Assembly (NCBI GenBank): GCA_022844585.1
Contig: JALHLM010000013.1
Span: 1-27,180, forward strand
Length of the DNA stretch: 27,180 nt
Reading direction: 5' to 3'
Source of the DNA: Pirellulales bacterium
Lineage (GTDB): Bacteria; Planctomycetota; Planctomycetia; Pirellulales; JALHLM01
The notes under the pieces were generated by a model. That model was not told where the DNA came from, did no database searches, and was given only the letters and a program-made list of their open reading frames with translations. Positions 1 to 8,233 of this stretch are shown here, piece after piece. How positions within the stretch are numbered: position 1 is the stretch's first letter; every line of letters starts with the position of its first letter. Made by a program: the position numbers and the translations under genes.

Positions 1-1
1 G

Positions 2-286
2 CTGACGGGCCGTTTCGAGGTCGACGCCCTGCCCGAGGCCAACCGCCGGTATGAGAACCGCGGCAACGACGACAGCGGCTCCGCCGAGGGCGAGGAATCG
101 CTCGATTCTCGGGAAATCCAGGTTTCGAACCCCACGCCGGAACTGTTTGCCCCCGCGGAAAAGAAGGAAAAACGTACGAAAAGCGCGGACGCGCACGGCA
201 TTTCCGGGCATCACGGGGAGAAAAAGCAGGTTAGCCGCTGGACTGCTTTCCGTGATAAAATGATGCCTTGGTCCGCCGGCGATTAG
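2..286 (+). CDS. C-terminal end of an unidentified protein (5' truncated by window)
   Basis: An open frame enters from the left edge and runs 94 codons to a TAG at 284-286. The visible tail is very hydrophilic, rich in Glu, Lys, Asp and Arg, with no membrane segment and no motif I recognise; it ends in MMPWSAGD. It looks like a disordered C-terminal extension. It is co-oriented with smc, whose start is about 120 bases downstream, so the two could share a transcript, but nothing links their functions. A shorter ATG-started frame from position 51 in another register overlaps it and is probably a shadow. I cannot name the family. Confidence 0.5.
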   Translation: MTGRFEVDALPEANRRYENRGNDDSGSAEGEESLDSREIQVSNPTPELFAPAEKKEKRTKSADAHGISGHHGEKKQVSRWTAFRDKMMPWSAGD

Positions 287-409
287 CCCCTGGCGAGCGT
301 TCTCGAACTGTCGCCGCCGAGCCCCCCTGGGGACGGGTTGAGAACCGCATCTCGTCGCCGTCGGCAGTACCTGGTTGCGTCAGCAGACTGCCCTGGGCGT
401 CCCGACTCC

Positions 410-3400
410 ATGCTCAAAGCGCTCGAACTCGCCGGCTTTAAAAGCTTCGCCGACAAAACGCGGTTCGAGTTTCATTCCGGCATCACCGTCGTCGTGGGGC
501 CGAACGGTTCCGGTAAGTCGAACGTCGTCGACGCGATAAAATGGGTGCTCGGCGAGCAAAGCGTGAAAAGCTTGCGTGGCAAGGAGATGGCCGACGTCAT
601 CTTCAACGGCTCGGCCAGCCGTACGGCGCTCAACTCCTGCGAAGCGACGCTGACATTCGATAATTCGCGGCGGCTGCTGGCCGTCGATACGGACGAGGTC
701 TACGTCACGCGGCGGGTCTATCGCAGCGGCGAAGGCGAATACCTGATCAACCGGCAGCCGAGTCGGCTCAAGGATATCCGCGAGCTATTCTCCGGCACGG
801 GCGTGGCGACCGAAGCCTACAGCGTCATCGAGCAAGGCAAAGTCGATGTGATGCTGCAATCGTCGCCGCGCGAGCGCCGCGCGATCTTCGAGGAAGCCGC
901 CGGCATCAGCCGGTTCAAGGCCAAGAAAGTGGAATCGCTTCGCCGCTTGGAACGCGTCGAGCAGAATTTGTTGCGGCTCTCCGACATCGTCCAGGAAGTC
1001 GAAGGGCGATTGAAAAGCGTGCGGCAGCAGGCGGCCAAAGCTCGACGACACAAGGAACATACCGACCGCCTGCAGGCCCTTCGCACGCAAGTCGGGCTGG
1101 CCGATTGGCGGCATTTGTCGGAGCGGATCGATTCGCTCCGCGAAGAGCTGCAGGGACTGGACGCCGACGTGGCGTCGGTCAGCGCCTCGGTGGAAACGCA
1201 GGAAGCCGAGGCGTTGGCGCTCGACGTCACGCTGTCGGACGCGCACGAAGGCATTCGCGCGGCGGAGTTTCGGCTCGCGCAAAATCGCGAACGGATCGCT
1301 GGCCAGGAATCGACCATCGATCAAGGCCGGGCGCGGCTGCGAGACGTTGAGGAAGAAATCGCCCGACGCCAGCAGCAATTGGCCGCGATCAACCAACGCG
1401 CCGTCGATTTGCACGGCTTGCTGAATGAAACGCGCGCGGAACTGGCCACGGCGGAGCTGGAGCACACGGCGCTTGCCGCACGGCTTTCGGAGGATGAAAA
1501 AACGGCCGAGTTGGTTGTCCGCGAAGCGAACGCCTCGCGCGAAGCCACGGAGCGACTGCGATTGCAGTACATGGACCGAATGCGGCAGGGGGCCGCGATC
1601 GGCAATCAGATCAGCGGCGCGACGTCGCAGCTCGAAGGCCTGCGCACGACGCAACAACGACGCGAAACGCAACTGGTCGATTTGCTCGAACAGCGCGAAC
1701 AGATCGACGCGGAGTTGGAGACACTTCGCGAGCAACTCGAAGAACGATTGGCATCGGTCGAGGCGGCGCGAGGCGCAGCCGAGCAAGCCGACGCGGAAGT
1801 CACAACTTTACGCGAACGCCGCGCGACCGAACAAGCGGAACTGCACGCCACGGAGACGCAACACGCGGCGCTCTCGGAACGCTCGGGCGTCTTGTCCGAG
1901 TTGGAGAATCGCCTGGAAGGTCTGACCTCGGCCGCGAAAGAGGTTCTGGTTCGCGCCCGCGCCGCGGTGGGCGGGCCGCTCAGTCAGATTCGCGGGCTGC
2001 TGGCCGATCAGTTTGTGGTGGCGATGGAATACGCGCCGGCGATCGAAGCGGCGCTCGGCGAGCAGTCCGGCTATCTGCTGGTCGAACCGAATGACGAGTT
2101 CCGCGATTACCTGACCCGAGCCGACGCCCATTTCGCGGGGCGGATTGGCTTTATCCGCGTGGATCGCGCGGCGGCCGTCGTGGAGGACGATGCCGCGCTG
2201 GCGGACGATGCCGGCGTCGTCGGGCGCGCGGACCGGTTGGTTGAAGCGTCAGCGGAATACGCTCCGTTGCTATCGCGATTGTTGGGAACGACTTGGGTCG
2301 TGCGGGAATTGGCCGACGCCTTGCGACTCTCCGAGACGCACGGCGGACGGTGGAACTTCGCCACGTTGACGCGCGACGTCGTCGCCGCCGATGGCACGAT
2401 GACCCTTGGCGCGCGCAAGGGCGCGACCGGTATCATCTCGCGCCGCAGCGAACTCCGCGCGTTGGCGCAGCAACTTTCTGACTTGCAGTCGCGCGTCGGA
2501 GCGGAACGGGAACGGCTGGCCGCGACGGAAAGTTCGATTCAGACCGCGGAGCTCGCGGCGCGCGCGGCGCAACAGGCGCTCGGCGCGGCGCAAAGTTCGC
2601 TGGGAGAACACCGGACGAAAGTGCAATCGTCGCAGGAGCGAGCGCTGCAGGTCGATCGCCAATCTAGCGTGTTGGAACGAGAGTTGGCCGCCGGGGCGAC
2701 ACAGATTGCCGACGGCGAAGCCAAATTAGCCGCCTCGCGCGAAGAGTTGGCCAGCATCGAACGGCAGCTCGCGGAACAGGAACAGGAGATCGGCGCGCGG
2801 AACGCCGAACGCGAAGCGCTGGAAGATCGACGACGTGCGCAGGATCAGCAATTGACCGTCGTTCGGATCGATCTGGCCAAGAGCGACGAACGGCTCCGCA
2901 GCTTGCGTGATCGACTGCAGCAGTTCGAAGTCGATCACGACGATCGCCGCAATTCGCTCGGCGAGCAGCATCGGCAGATCGCCTCCGGACGCAACCGCGC
3001 GGACCAGATTGTGCGGTCGATCCTGGCCGCCGAAAGCGAAGTCGCCGGGCTGTATCTGCGCAAAGAAGAGTTTTCCCGCGACATCGTGCGGTTGCTGAAC
3101 GAGACGGAATCGCATCGAAGGCGGCGCGCGGCGTTGCAAGCGGGCATCCAGGACGGACGCGCCACGCAGCGGCAACTCGAGGAACGCGTACACAAACGCC
3201 GACTGTCGCTGGGTGAATTGCAGTTGGAACGCGGCGCGATCGAAACGCGGCTCCGCGACGACTATGAAATCGAGCTAGCCGAGTTGAGCGAGGCGATCGC
3301 CCATCAGCCGCAGGAAGAGCGCGAGGCGATTGACCGGGAGATTGCCGATTTGCGCCGCAAGATCAACTCGATCGGCGTCGTGAATCTGGCGGCGCTCGAC

Positions 3401-4024
3401 GAGTTAGAGGACCTGGAAGCGCGGCATGCGCATCTCGCCGGGCAGTTCCGCGATCTCACGGAGGCCAAGGACGCGCTGGAGCAGATCATCCAGCGGATCA
3501 ACGCGGACAGCCGACGATTGTTCGCCGAGACGCTCGACGCCGTGCGAGCCAACTTTCAAACGCTCTTTCAAAAGCTGTTCGGCGGAGGTCACGCCGACAT
3601 CGTGCTGGAAGAAGGGGTCGACATTTTGGAAAGCGGTGTCGAGATCGTCGCTCGGCCGCCAGGCACGAAGCCGGCCTACATCGCGCAACTCAGCGGCGGC
3701 CAACGGGCGCTCACCTGCGTAGCGCTCTTGATGGCGATTTTTCAGTTCCGTCCGAGCCCGTTTTGCGTGCTGGACGAGGTCGACGCTCCCTTGGATGAAG
3801 CGAACATTGAGCGATTCGTCGGCGTGCTTAAGGATTTTCTCGCCTGGACGCAATTCATCGTCGTCACGCATTCCAAGAAGACGATGACTTGCGCGAGCAC
3901 GCTCTATGGCGTGACGATGCAGGAATCCGGCGTGTCAAAACGCGTCAGCGTGCGTTTCCAGGACGTCAGCGAGACGGGCGAGATTCTTAAGCCGGCGGAT
4001 GAGGATGAGACGGCGGCGGCTTAG
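410..4024 (+). CDS. smc: Chromosome segregation protein SMC (condensin ATPase)
   Basis: This is the ATPase subunit of the bacterial condensin, which as a dimer with ScpA/ScpB organises and segregates the chromosome. The 1204-aa product has the full SMC layout. The N-terminal head carries Walker A GPNGSGKS at residues 30-37. A long coiled coil follows, then a hinge at about 520-665 ending in a GTMTLGARKG-like segment, and a second coiled coil. The C-terminal head has signature LSGGQ at 1094-1098 and Walker B FCVLDEVD at 1118-1125. I chose the ATG at 410 because it gives the family-typical beginning MLKALELAGFKSF; a TTG 72 bases upstream in frame adds only a low-complexity leader. No strong Shine-Dalgarno is visible. 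scpA and scpB are not in the window. Length is normal for SMC. Confidence 0.97.
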   Translation: MLKALELAGFKSFADKTRFEFHSGITVVVGPNGSGKSNVVDAIKWVLGEQSVKSLRGKEMADVIFNGSASRTALNSCEATLTFDNSRRLLAVDTDEVYVTRRVYRSGEGEYLINRQPSRLKDIRELFSGTGVATEAYSVIEQGKVDVMLQSSPRERRAIFEEAAGISRFKAKKVESLRRLERVEQNLLRLSDIVQEVEGRLKSVRQQAAKARRHKEHTDRLQALRTQVGLADWRHLSERIDSLREELQGLDADVASVSASVETQEAEALALDVTLSDAHEGIRAAEFRLAQNRERIAGQESTIDQGRARLRDVEEEIARRQQQLAAINQRAVDLHGLLNETRAELATAELEHTALAARLSEDEKTAELVVREANASREATERLRLQYMDRMRQGAAIGNQISGATSQLEGLRTTQQRRETQLVDLLEQREQIDAELETLREQLEERLASVEAARGAAEQADAEVTTLRERRATEQAELHATETQHAALSERSGVLSELENRLEGLTSAAKEVLVRARAAVGGPLSQIRGLLADQFVVAMEYAPAIEAALGEQSGYLLVEPNDEFRDYLTRADAHFAGRIGFIRVDRAAAVVEDDAALADDAGVVGRADRLVEASAEYAPLLSRLLGTTWVVRELADALRLSETHGGRWNFATLTRDVVAADGTMTLGARKGATGIISRRSELRALAQQLSDLQSRVGAERERLAATESSIQTAELAARAAQQALGAAQSSLGEHRTKVQSSQERALQVDRQSSVLERELAAGATQIADGEAKLAASREELASIERQLAEQEQEIGARNAEREALEDRRRAQDQQLTVVRIDLAKSDERLRSLRDRLQQFEVDHDDRRNSLGEQHRQIASGRNRADQIVRSILAAESEVAGLYLRKEEFSRDIVRLLNETESHRRRRAALQAGIQDGRATQRQLEERVHKRRLSLGELQLERGAIETRLRDDYEIELAELSEAIAHQPQEEREAIDREIADLRRKINSIGVVNLAALDELEDLEARHAHLAGQFRDLTEAKDALEQIIQRINADSRRLFAETLDAVRANFQTLFQKLFGGGHADIVLEEGVDILESGVEIVARPPGTKPAYIAQLSGGQRALTCVALLMAIFQFRPSPFCVLDEVDAPLDEANIERFVGVLKDFLAWTQFIVVTHSKKTMTCASTLYGVTMQESGVSKRVSVRFQDVSETGEILKPADEDETAAA

Positions 4025-4030
4025 GAGTGT

Positions 4031-4074
4031 GAAGTTTTTGAAGAGTTTGAAGTTTTCAGTGTTCAGTTTTCAGT
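4031..4074. repeat. Short T-rich direct-repeat patch
   Basis: Just after the smc stop there are irregular direct repeats: three GAAG-T-rich units followed by three CAGT-T-rich units. The patch is far poorer in GC than its surroundings and covers the stop codon of the convergent dockerin gene at 4056-4058. No GC-rich stem precedes the T runs, so it is not an obvious intrinsic terminator. Confidence 0.5.
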
Positions 4075-6416
4075 GGGACTGTTTCTAAGTTCGCCTGCCG
4101 AAGGTGTGTTGTGAGGGTGCCACTGGCGGCTCGTCCGCCAGTGATTAGCGGCGCCAACTCCCGCACTGGCGGGCAAGCCGCCAGTGGCACCCAGCACTTA
4201 GGATGCTCAGCAAGCGTGCTTATGCCAAATGCGCGGCGGCGCATCGTTTTGCGCGACAGTTCCTGGTCCAGAGCAGTGTCCGACCAACTCCCAAAGACCG
4301 CGTCCGTCGAGGCGGTTTTTCTGCGAGTGGATGTTGATGCAATCGCTTGTCGTCGTTGCCGTTCAGCGGTGGCGAATGTCGTTACCGATGACACTGCGGG
4401 CGGCGGCTGTGATTGGATCGCCAGCGATTGGCGTTGCTTGTTCAGCACGTTGATGGTCTGTAAGGCGTCGAGCGCCGTCAGCTTGTTGTCGCCGTTCACG
4501 TCGTAGTACGGGGGCGGCTCTTGGCCTTCGCTTGGCGGCGGCAACGAGTGCGGACCGTGTTTGTTGAGGCGATTGATGATAATCAATGCGTCCAGACCAC
4601 TGACGATTCCGTCGCCGTTGACGTCATAGGGATTGTCCGGATTTCGCCAAGGATGTTGCGGCGCCAGGCCGATGCCCACGACGGCGAATTGAAACGGCCC
4701 TTCGTCGGTGTCGTCGGTATGAACGGTGACGGTGGCCGAACGCATACCTACCGCGGCCGGCGCGAAGCTGAGCACGAAAGCAACGCTGTCGCCGGGATCG
4801 AGGTAATCGACCTCCAGATCCTCGACCGTGAATTCCCCTTCCTCGCCCCCTTCGACCGTAACGCTCGGATCGCCCACGAACCAGAGCCGCCCGAAGCCAG
4901 CGTTGCGAATGACAAATTCGCGCTCGGTGCGGCCTTCGCCCGTGAGCGCTTCTCCCAATCGCGTGCCGGCTTCCACCGACGTCTCCGTTTCCCCGTTGAG
5001 AATCGAGCCGCCGCTGCCGAGCACGTCGATGTCGCCGACCGGCGCGAGCAATTGCACGCTCTGGAAAAATACGCCCGCCGCGTCGCTTTGATCGCCGGAC
5101 TCAGGCAGTTGATCCACCTGGTCCCCGAAACCGGACCAGACGACAACGGCCACGCCCTCCGGCGACATTTCCACGCTGGCAAAGGACTGTATGCCCTCTT
5201 CGGTCGAGTTAACGCTGAACTCGTCGCCAAAGGGCGCGCCAGTGTGATCGAATTCTCGGGCGAAAATGCCGACGTCGTGCGTTTCGCTTATTTGTGCTTC
5301 GGAGCCAGTCCAGACGACCATGAAACTGCCGTCGCCTGCCGCCGCGACGCGACCGAGTCGCTGGTCTCCCTCGATGGTCGTGTTGACTTGCGTCGCAGCT
5401 TCGTCGATTGGCGCGCCGCCAGTGCTAAAGCGGCGGACAAGGACGTCGTGCGATGCGTCGAGTTGGTCGCTCGACTCCGCTTGCGTATAGGCAACGACAA
5501 AATTGCCAGCGGCGTCCATATCGAGCGACGGCCATTTTCGTTCGCGCAGCGTGCCGTCTTCGAAAGACAAATCGACGGGCGTTCCACTGTCGGCGGGGAT
5601 ATATTGCCCGAGCACTTCGCTCCCCTGGCCGACGAAAAGTCGATCTTCGACGGACCACGCGAGCGCCAAATTACCGTCGTCGTCGACGTCGAGCGTTGGC
5701 GATTCGGTAAATGCGCCACCCGAAAAAAGTTGCGTATCGGAGGCATCGAGCGGCTGCCCCGCGGCGCCAAACCGCCGGAGCCAAACTCCCCCCAATTGGT
5801 CCGCCGCGCTGCGGCCGGCCCAGGCGATCAGATAGCCGCCGTCGGACGTGTCGGCGAGGGCCGGCGAGGTTTCAGCACCCGTCAGGTCGACGTTGACGCG
5901 CCAGGGTTCGGGGTCGACTGCTCCGCCGGACGCGTCGAACCGCCGAGCGAAGATGGCATCCCCGCCATCAAAGGGCGCGGAACAGGCGTCATCAATTCCC
6001 AGGGAACACCCGCGGTCGTACCAGGCGACTAGCAGTCCGCCGCCGGGTAGCGTCGTAATCGCGGCGGTGTTTTGATCGCCGATCCCGCTTTCTGTGACGC
6101 GCAACAAGTCGTTCGCTGGCAGCGGTTTGCGGTCGGCGCCGAAGCGGCGGACATAAACCTCATCCCCTAGGCCGTCTTCTCCGTGAGTGGTGTACGCGAC
6201 GGCGAAACTGCCGTCGTCATGGACCGCGACGGCCTGGTCGGTGAATTCGGTCACGCTCTGGGGGTAGAGTGCCGCTTGGTCGAAGGGCGAAACCAGCGTC
6301 TCCGCGCCCAAGGGGAGCCCCGTCAACAGCTGTCGAATTTCGAGCGGCTCAAACCGCAGGTGCCCATCGCCGCGCCCGCGAATTTCGTTCCCTCGAGTTC
6401 GCCTGAAAAACCGCAT
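4056..6416 (-). CDS. Secreted seven-repeat protein with choice-of-anchor/HYDIN-like domain and type I dockerin
   Basis: The 786-aa protein is probably exported. Its N-terminus, MRFFRRTRG followed by LRFEPLEIRQLLTG, resembles the LEPRxLL motif of planctomycete surface proteins. Residues of about 30-470 hold seven similar units of about 50-60 residues (a G-x-hydrophobic-hydrophobic-V-A-W/Y strand, then xRRF and a G-x-P/A turn), consistent with a seven-bladed propeller-like fold. An ASPM/SPD-2/Hydin-like immunoglobulin domain follows at about 480-590. At about 597-665 are two dockerin calcium loops, DVNGDGIVSGLD and DVNGDNKLTALD. The tail after the dockerin is basic and partly encoded by a palindromic repeat. 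I chose the ATG at 6416; an in-frame TTG at 6431 adds five residues. It converges on smc. Ligands and partners are unknown. Confidence 0.85.
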   Translation of the reverse strand: MRFFRRTRGNEIRGRGDGHLRFEPLEIRQLLTGLPLGAETLVSPFDQAALYPQSVTEFTDQAVAVHDDGSFAVAYTTHGEDGLGDEVYVRRFGADRKPLPANDLLRVTESGIGDQNTAAITTLPGGGLLVAWYDRGCSLGIDDACSAPFDGGDAIFARRFDASGGAVDPEPWRVNVDLTGAETSPALADTSDGGYLIAWAGRSAADQLGGVWLRRFGAAGQPLDASDTQLFSGGAFTESPTLDVDDDGNLALAWSVEDRLFVGQGSEVLGQYIPADSGTPVDLSFEDGTLRERKWPSLDMDAAGNFVVAYTQAESSDQLDASHDVLVRRFSTGGAPIDEAATQVNTTIEGDQRLGRVAAAGDGSFMVVWTGSEAQISETHDVGIFAREFDHTGAPFGDEFSVNSTEEGIQSFASVEMSPEGVAVVVWSGFGDQVDQLPESGDQSDAAGVFFQSVQLLAPVGDIDVLGSGGSILNGETETSVEAGTRLGEALTGEGRTEREFVIRNAGFGRLWFVGDPSVTVEGGEEGEFTVEDLEVDYLDPGDSVAFVLSFAPAAVGMRSATVTVHTDDTDEGPFQFAVVGIGLAPQHPWRNPDNPYDVNGDGIVSGLDALIIINRLNKHGPHSLPPPSEGQEPPPYYDVNGDNKLTALDALQTINVLNKQRQSLAIQSQPPPAVSSVTTFATAERQRRQAIASTSTRRKTASTDAVFGSWSDTALDQELSRKTMRRRAFGISTLAEHPKCWVPLAACPPVRELAPLITGGRAASGTLTTHLRQANLETVPLKTEH
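4115..4192. repeat. REP-like double-hairpin repeat (BIME-like)
   Basis: Two 29-base arms, 4115-4143 and 4164-4192, are inverted copies of each other with two mismatches. Each arm is itself a hairpin with a 9-bp stem (CACTGGCGG/CCGCCAGTG) and a 5-base loop. This two-level palindrome is the layout of REP/BIME elements. It lies inside the 3' end of the minus-strand dockerin gene and near the end of convergent smc, where it could also stall or end transcription. No transposase lies nearby. Confidence 0.85.
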
Positions 6417-6816
6417 GTCCAACCCTGACAACGCAGCCGATTATTCGTCCGCCCACGCGAAGTGGTTCGCCCAACGTGCCGTCATCTTAGAGAATTTCTG
6501 CGGGTTATGCTCGGTACTGGGAGGCCGCTCCCCAGGATTCCCATGATCCGACATACGCCTAAGGTGCGGAAATCTCGCCCGTCGAGCGCGCAACGCGTCC
6601 TCGCGCCGCGTTAGACGATGCGAATGTGAGAAAAGTTCCGTGGCGCTCCGTGCATTCGCTTCGAGCGGAGCGACCGGTCTACTTTCTCCCGTATGTGCCA
6701 GTTGCGCCAGGGCTTAACGCGCGCACGGCGGAAACGCATGGATCGTGCGATACCGGTCGAAAACGACTAGGTAATCTCCCTCATGGCGGTCCCCACGGTC
6801 ACGGAACGACCTCGCG
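6417..6816. other. 400-bp divergent intergenic region
   Basis: This gap separates the divergently transcribed dockerin and methyltransferase genes and must hold both promoters, but I see no convincing -35/-10 pair. The only structure noted is a 7-bp inverted repeat (CGCTCCG at 6644-6650 with CGGAGCG at 6666-6672, 15-base loop), which could be an operator or chance in GC-rich DNA. No credible gene is seen here. Confidence 0.4.
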
Positions 6817-7941
6817 ATGCACCCGGAATTCTTGGCCAACTATCGCAGCCCCGACGGCAGTGGTCCGCTGGAGCTGGTTGAAGTCTCGGAGTGGCGCAAC
6901 GGAGAAGTGATGCGCGGACGGTTGCGGTCGCGTCGCACCGGCGCGGAGTTTCCCATCGAGGATGGCGCCCCGCGACTGATCGTGCCGGAGGAATTGACTC
7001 CCGCGCGGGCCGTCGACCAGCGGCAAATTGATCTCTCGGATCAGCAGATCGACCGTTGGATTGCCGATCAAACGCTCTCGCCGGAACTGACGGAAGCGAT
7101 TCGCATTCATGACGAGGAAAAGTTCGCTCGGACGGAGTTCCTGTTCCAGGCGTTCGACTACGACTCGCCTGGCGAGCGGTACGTGCTCGACTTGGGTTGC
7201 GGCGACCCGTCGCTGACGCTGCGCTTTGCGCAGTTGGGATTCCGTTGCTTCGCGCTGGACTTCGCCCCCTACCGGCTGTGCCACAACGGCGGTCGCTACA
7301 TCGAGCAGAGCGGCCTGCACTTCGAGCGTGTGGTGGCGCTGATGAGCCGGCTGCCGTTTCCGGACCGGATGTTCGATCTGGTGTTCGTGAGCGCGGCCTT
7401 GCACCATGCCACGCCGAATCGCGAAGACGAGTTTGAGTGGTACAATCCCCGAAACATGTTTGACACGTTACGCGAAGTGAAGCGCGTGTTGAAACGTCAC
7501 GACGAAGGCGGGCGGTTCATCGCGGCGGGCGAAGGAGTCTATCCGGACGACATGCCGGTCTCCGAGCGGCCGCTGGAAAAAGTCGCCAAGGTCAACGGCT
7601 GCTACGAATCGCACTACACAATGGCCGAGTACCTGTCGCAATTCGAGGCGGCCGGCATTTACCCGATGTTCTTCGCGAATCAGCTCGATCGCCGCTTGTA
7701 TTTCGACGGCTATCTACCCGACGGGACGCGGTTGCCGCTACTGCGGCCTGACGACGGCGTCACCTTGGATCAACTCTGGCGGATGCGTCACCTGTGTCGG
7801 CGCAATGCGTCATCGGCAACTTTGCGCGAAGTGTTGCCGGACTGGATGCACTTCCGCCGGCTCTATCCGTGGAAGCTTCACGAGCCAGCCAGCTGGTTGC
7901 CGTCCGCCCACGAATACTGGCGGCTGCGGCTGTCGGCGTAG
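6817..7941 (+). CDS. Class I SAM-dependent methyltransferase with N-terminal Trm112-like segment
   Basis: This 374-aa cytoplasmic protein is predicted to transfer a methyl group from S-adenosylmethionine to an unknown acceptor. Motif I, VLDLGCGDP, is at residues 123-131, followed by an acidic strand end (ALDFAP). The DRMFDLVFVSAALHHA stretch matches the motif II/III region of Methyltransf_11-type enzymes. The first 65 residues contain RTGAEFPIEDGAPRLIVPEEL, like the Trm112/YcaR segment that often precedes such methyltransferases, but with no zinc cysteines. The C-terminal 120 residues are rich in Arg, Trp and Tyr and unassigned. The start is the first ATG of the frame, with only a weak purine stretch upstream. 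It stands alone between a divergent and a convergent gene, so context does not suggest a substrate. Confidence 0.8.
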   Translation: MHPEFLANYRSPDGSGPLELVEVSEWRNGEVMRGRLRSRRTGAEFPIEDGAPRLIVPEELTPARAVDQRQIDLSDQQIDRWIADQTLSPELTEAIRIHDEEKFARTEFLFQAFDYDSPGERYVLDLGCGDPSLTLRFAQLGFRCFALDFAPYRLCHNGGRYIEQSGLHFERVVALMSRLPFPDRMFDLVFVSAALHHATPNREDEFEWYNPRNMFDTLREVKRVLKRHDEGGRFIAAGEGVYPDDMPVSERPLEKVAKVNGCYESHYTMAEYLSQFEAAGIYPMFFANQLDRRLYFDGYLPDGTRLPLLRPDDGVTLDQLWRMRHLCRRNASSATLREVLPDWMHFRRLYPWKLHEPASWLPSAHEYWRLRLSA

Positions 7942-7961
7942 CGTCGCAAAATAGATGCCTT

Positions 7962-8221
7962 CTGTAGCCGAGGTCACAGGCCTCATTGTTCTACACATCT
8001 CATAGGGAACCACGAAAAGCACGAAAGACACGAAAGTTTGGAATGTTTGCCAAGGCTGAAGTTGTCGATCCACGGCCGACCGCCGAGCCGACATCCACTT
8101 GGCTCTTGCAGCGCAATCCCATACTCGACAAGACGTTCGTGACTTTCGTGCTTTTCGTGGTTCCTTCCGGATGCCCGGAAAAACATGTGTAGAACAACGA
8201 GGTCACAGACCTCGGGTACAG
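7962..8221. repeat. 260-bp palindromic (MITE-like) element
   Basis: The ends are inverted repeats. A perfect 13-bp block (7986-7998 with 8185-8197) lies inside an outer block that pairs CTGTA at 7962 with TACAG ending at 8221. Further in, 8006-8034 pairs with 8136-8164 over about 29 bases with few mismatches and consists of short reiterated ACGAAA-type units. Each end also carries a small hairpin of the form GAGGT-loop-CCTC (7970-7984 and 8199-8213). The interior holds no gene I believe in; short frames there are artefacts of the repeats. The element occupies nearly the whole gap between two convergent genes, 20 bases after one stop and 12 before the other. Confidence 0.85.
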
Positions 8222-8233
8222 AAGAAGCAGGCG

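Noticed and set aside
338..409. TTG-initiated N-terminal extension of SMC
   Set aside because: SMC proteins begin a few residues before ELxGFKSF; the extra residues are low-complexity and match no family pattern.
4521..6032. A 503-codon open frame on the plus strand opposite the dockerin gene
   Set aside because: The minus-strand frame has clear propeller-like repeats and dockerin motifs. The plus frame is Arg/Ala-rich with no motif and is an antisense shadow in GC-rich DNA.
7983..8206. Several 67-68-codon frames on both strands within the 260-bp palindrome
   Set aside because: They encode reiterated HEKHE or FVLFVVP-like strings produced by the repeat units and are not protein-like.
4115..8221. 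CRISPR-like array from the short palindromic repeats
   Set aside because: The repeats come as single inverted pairs of different families, not as evenly spaced direct repeats with spacers.
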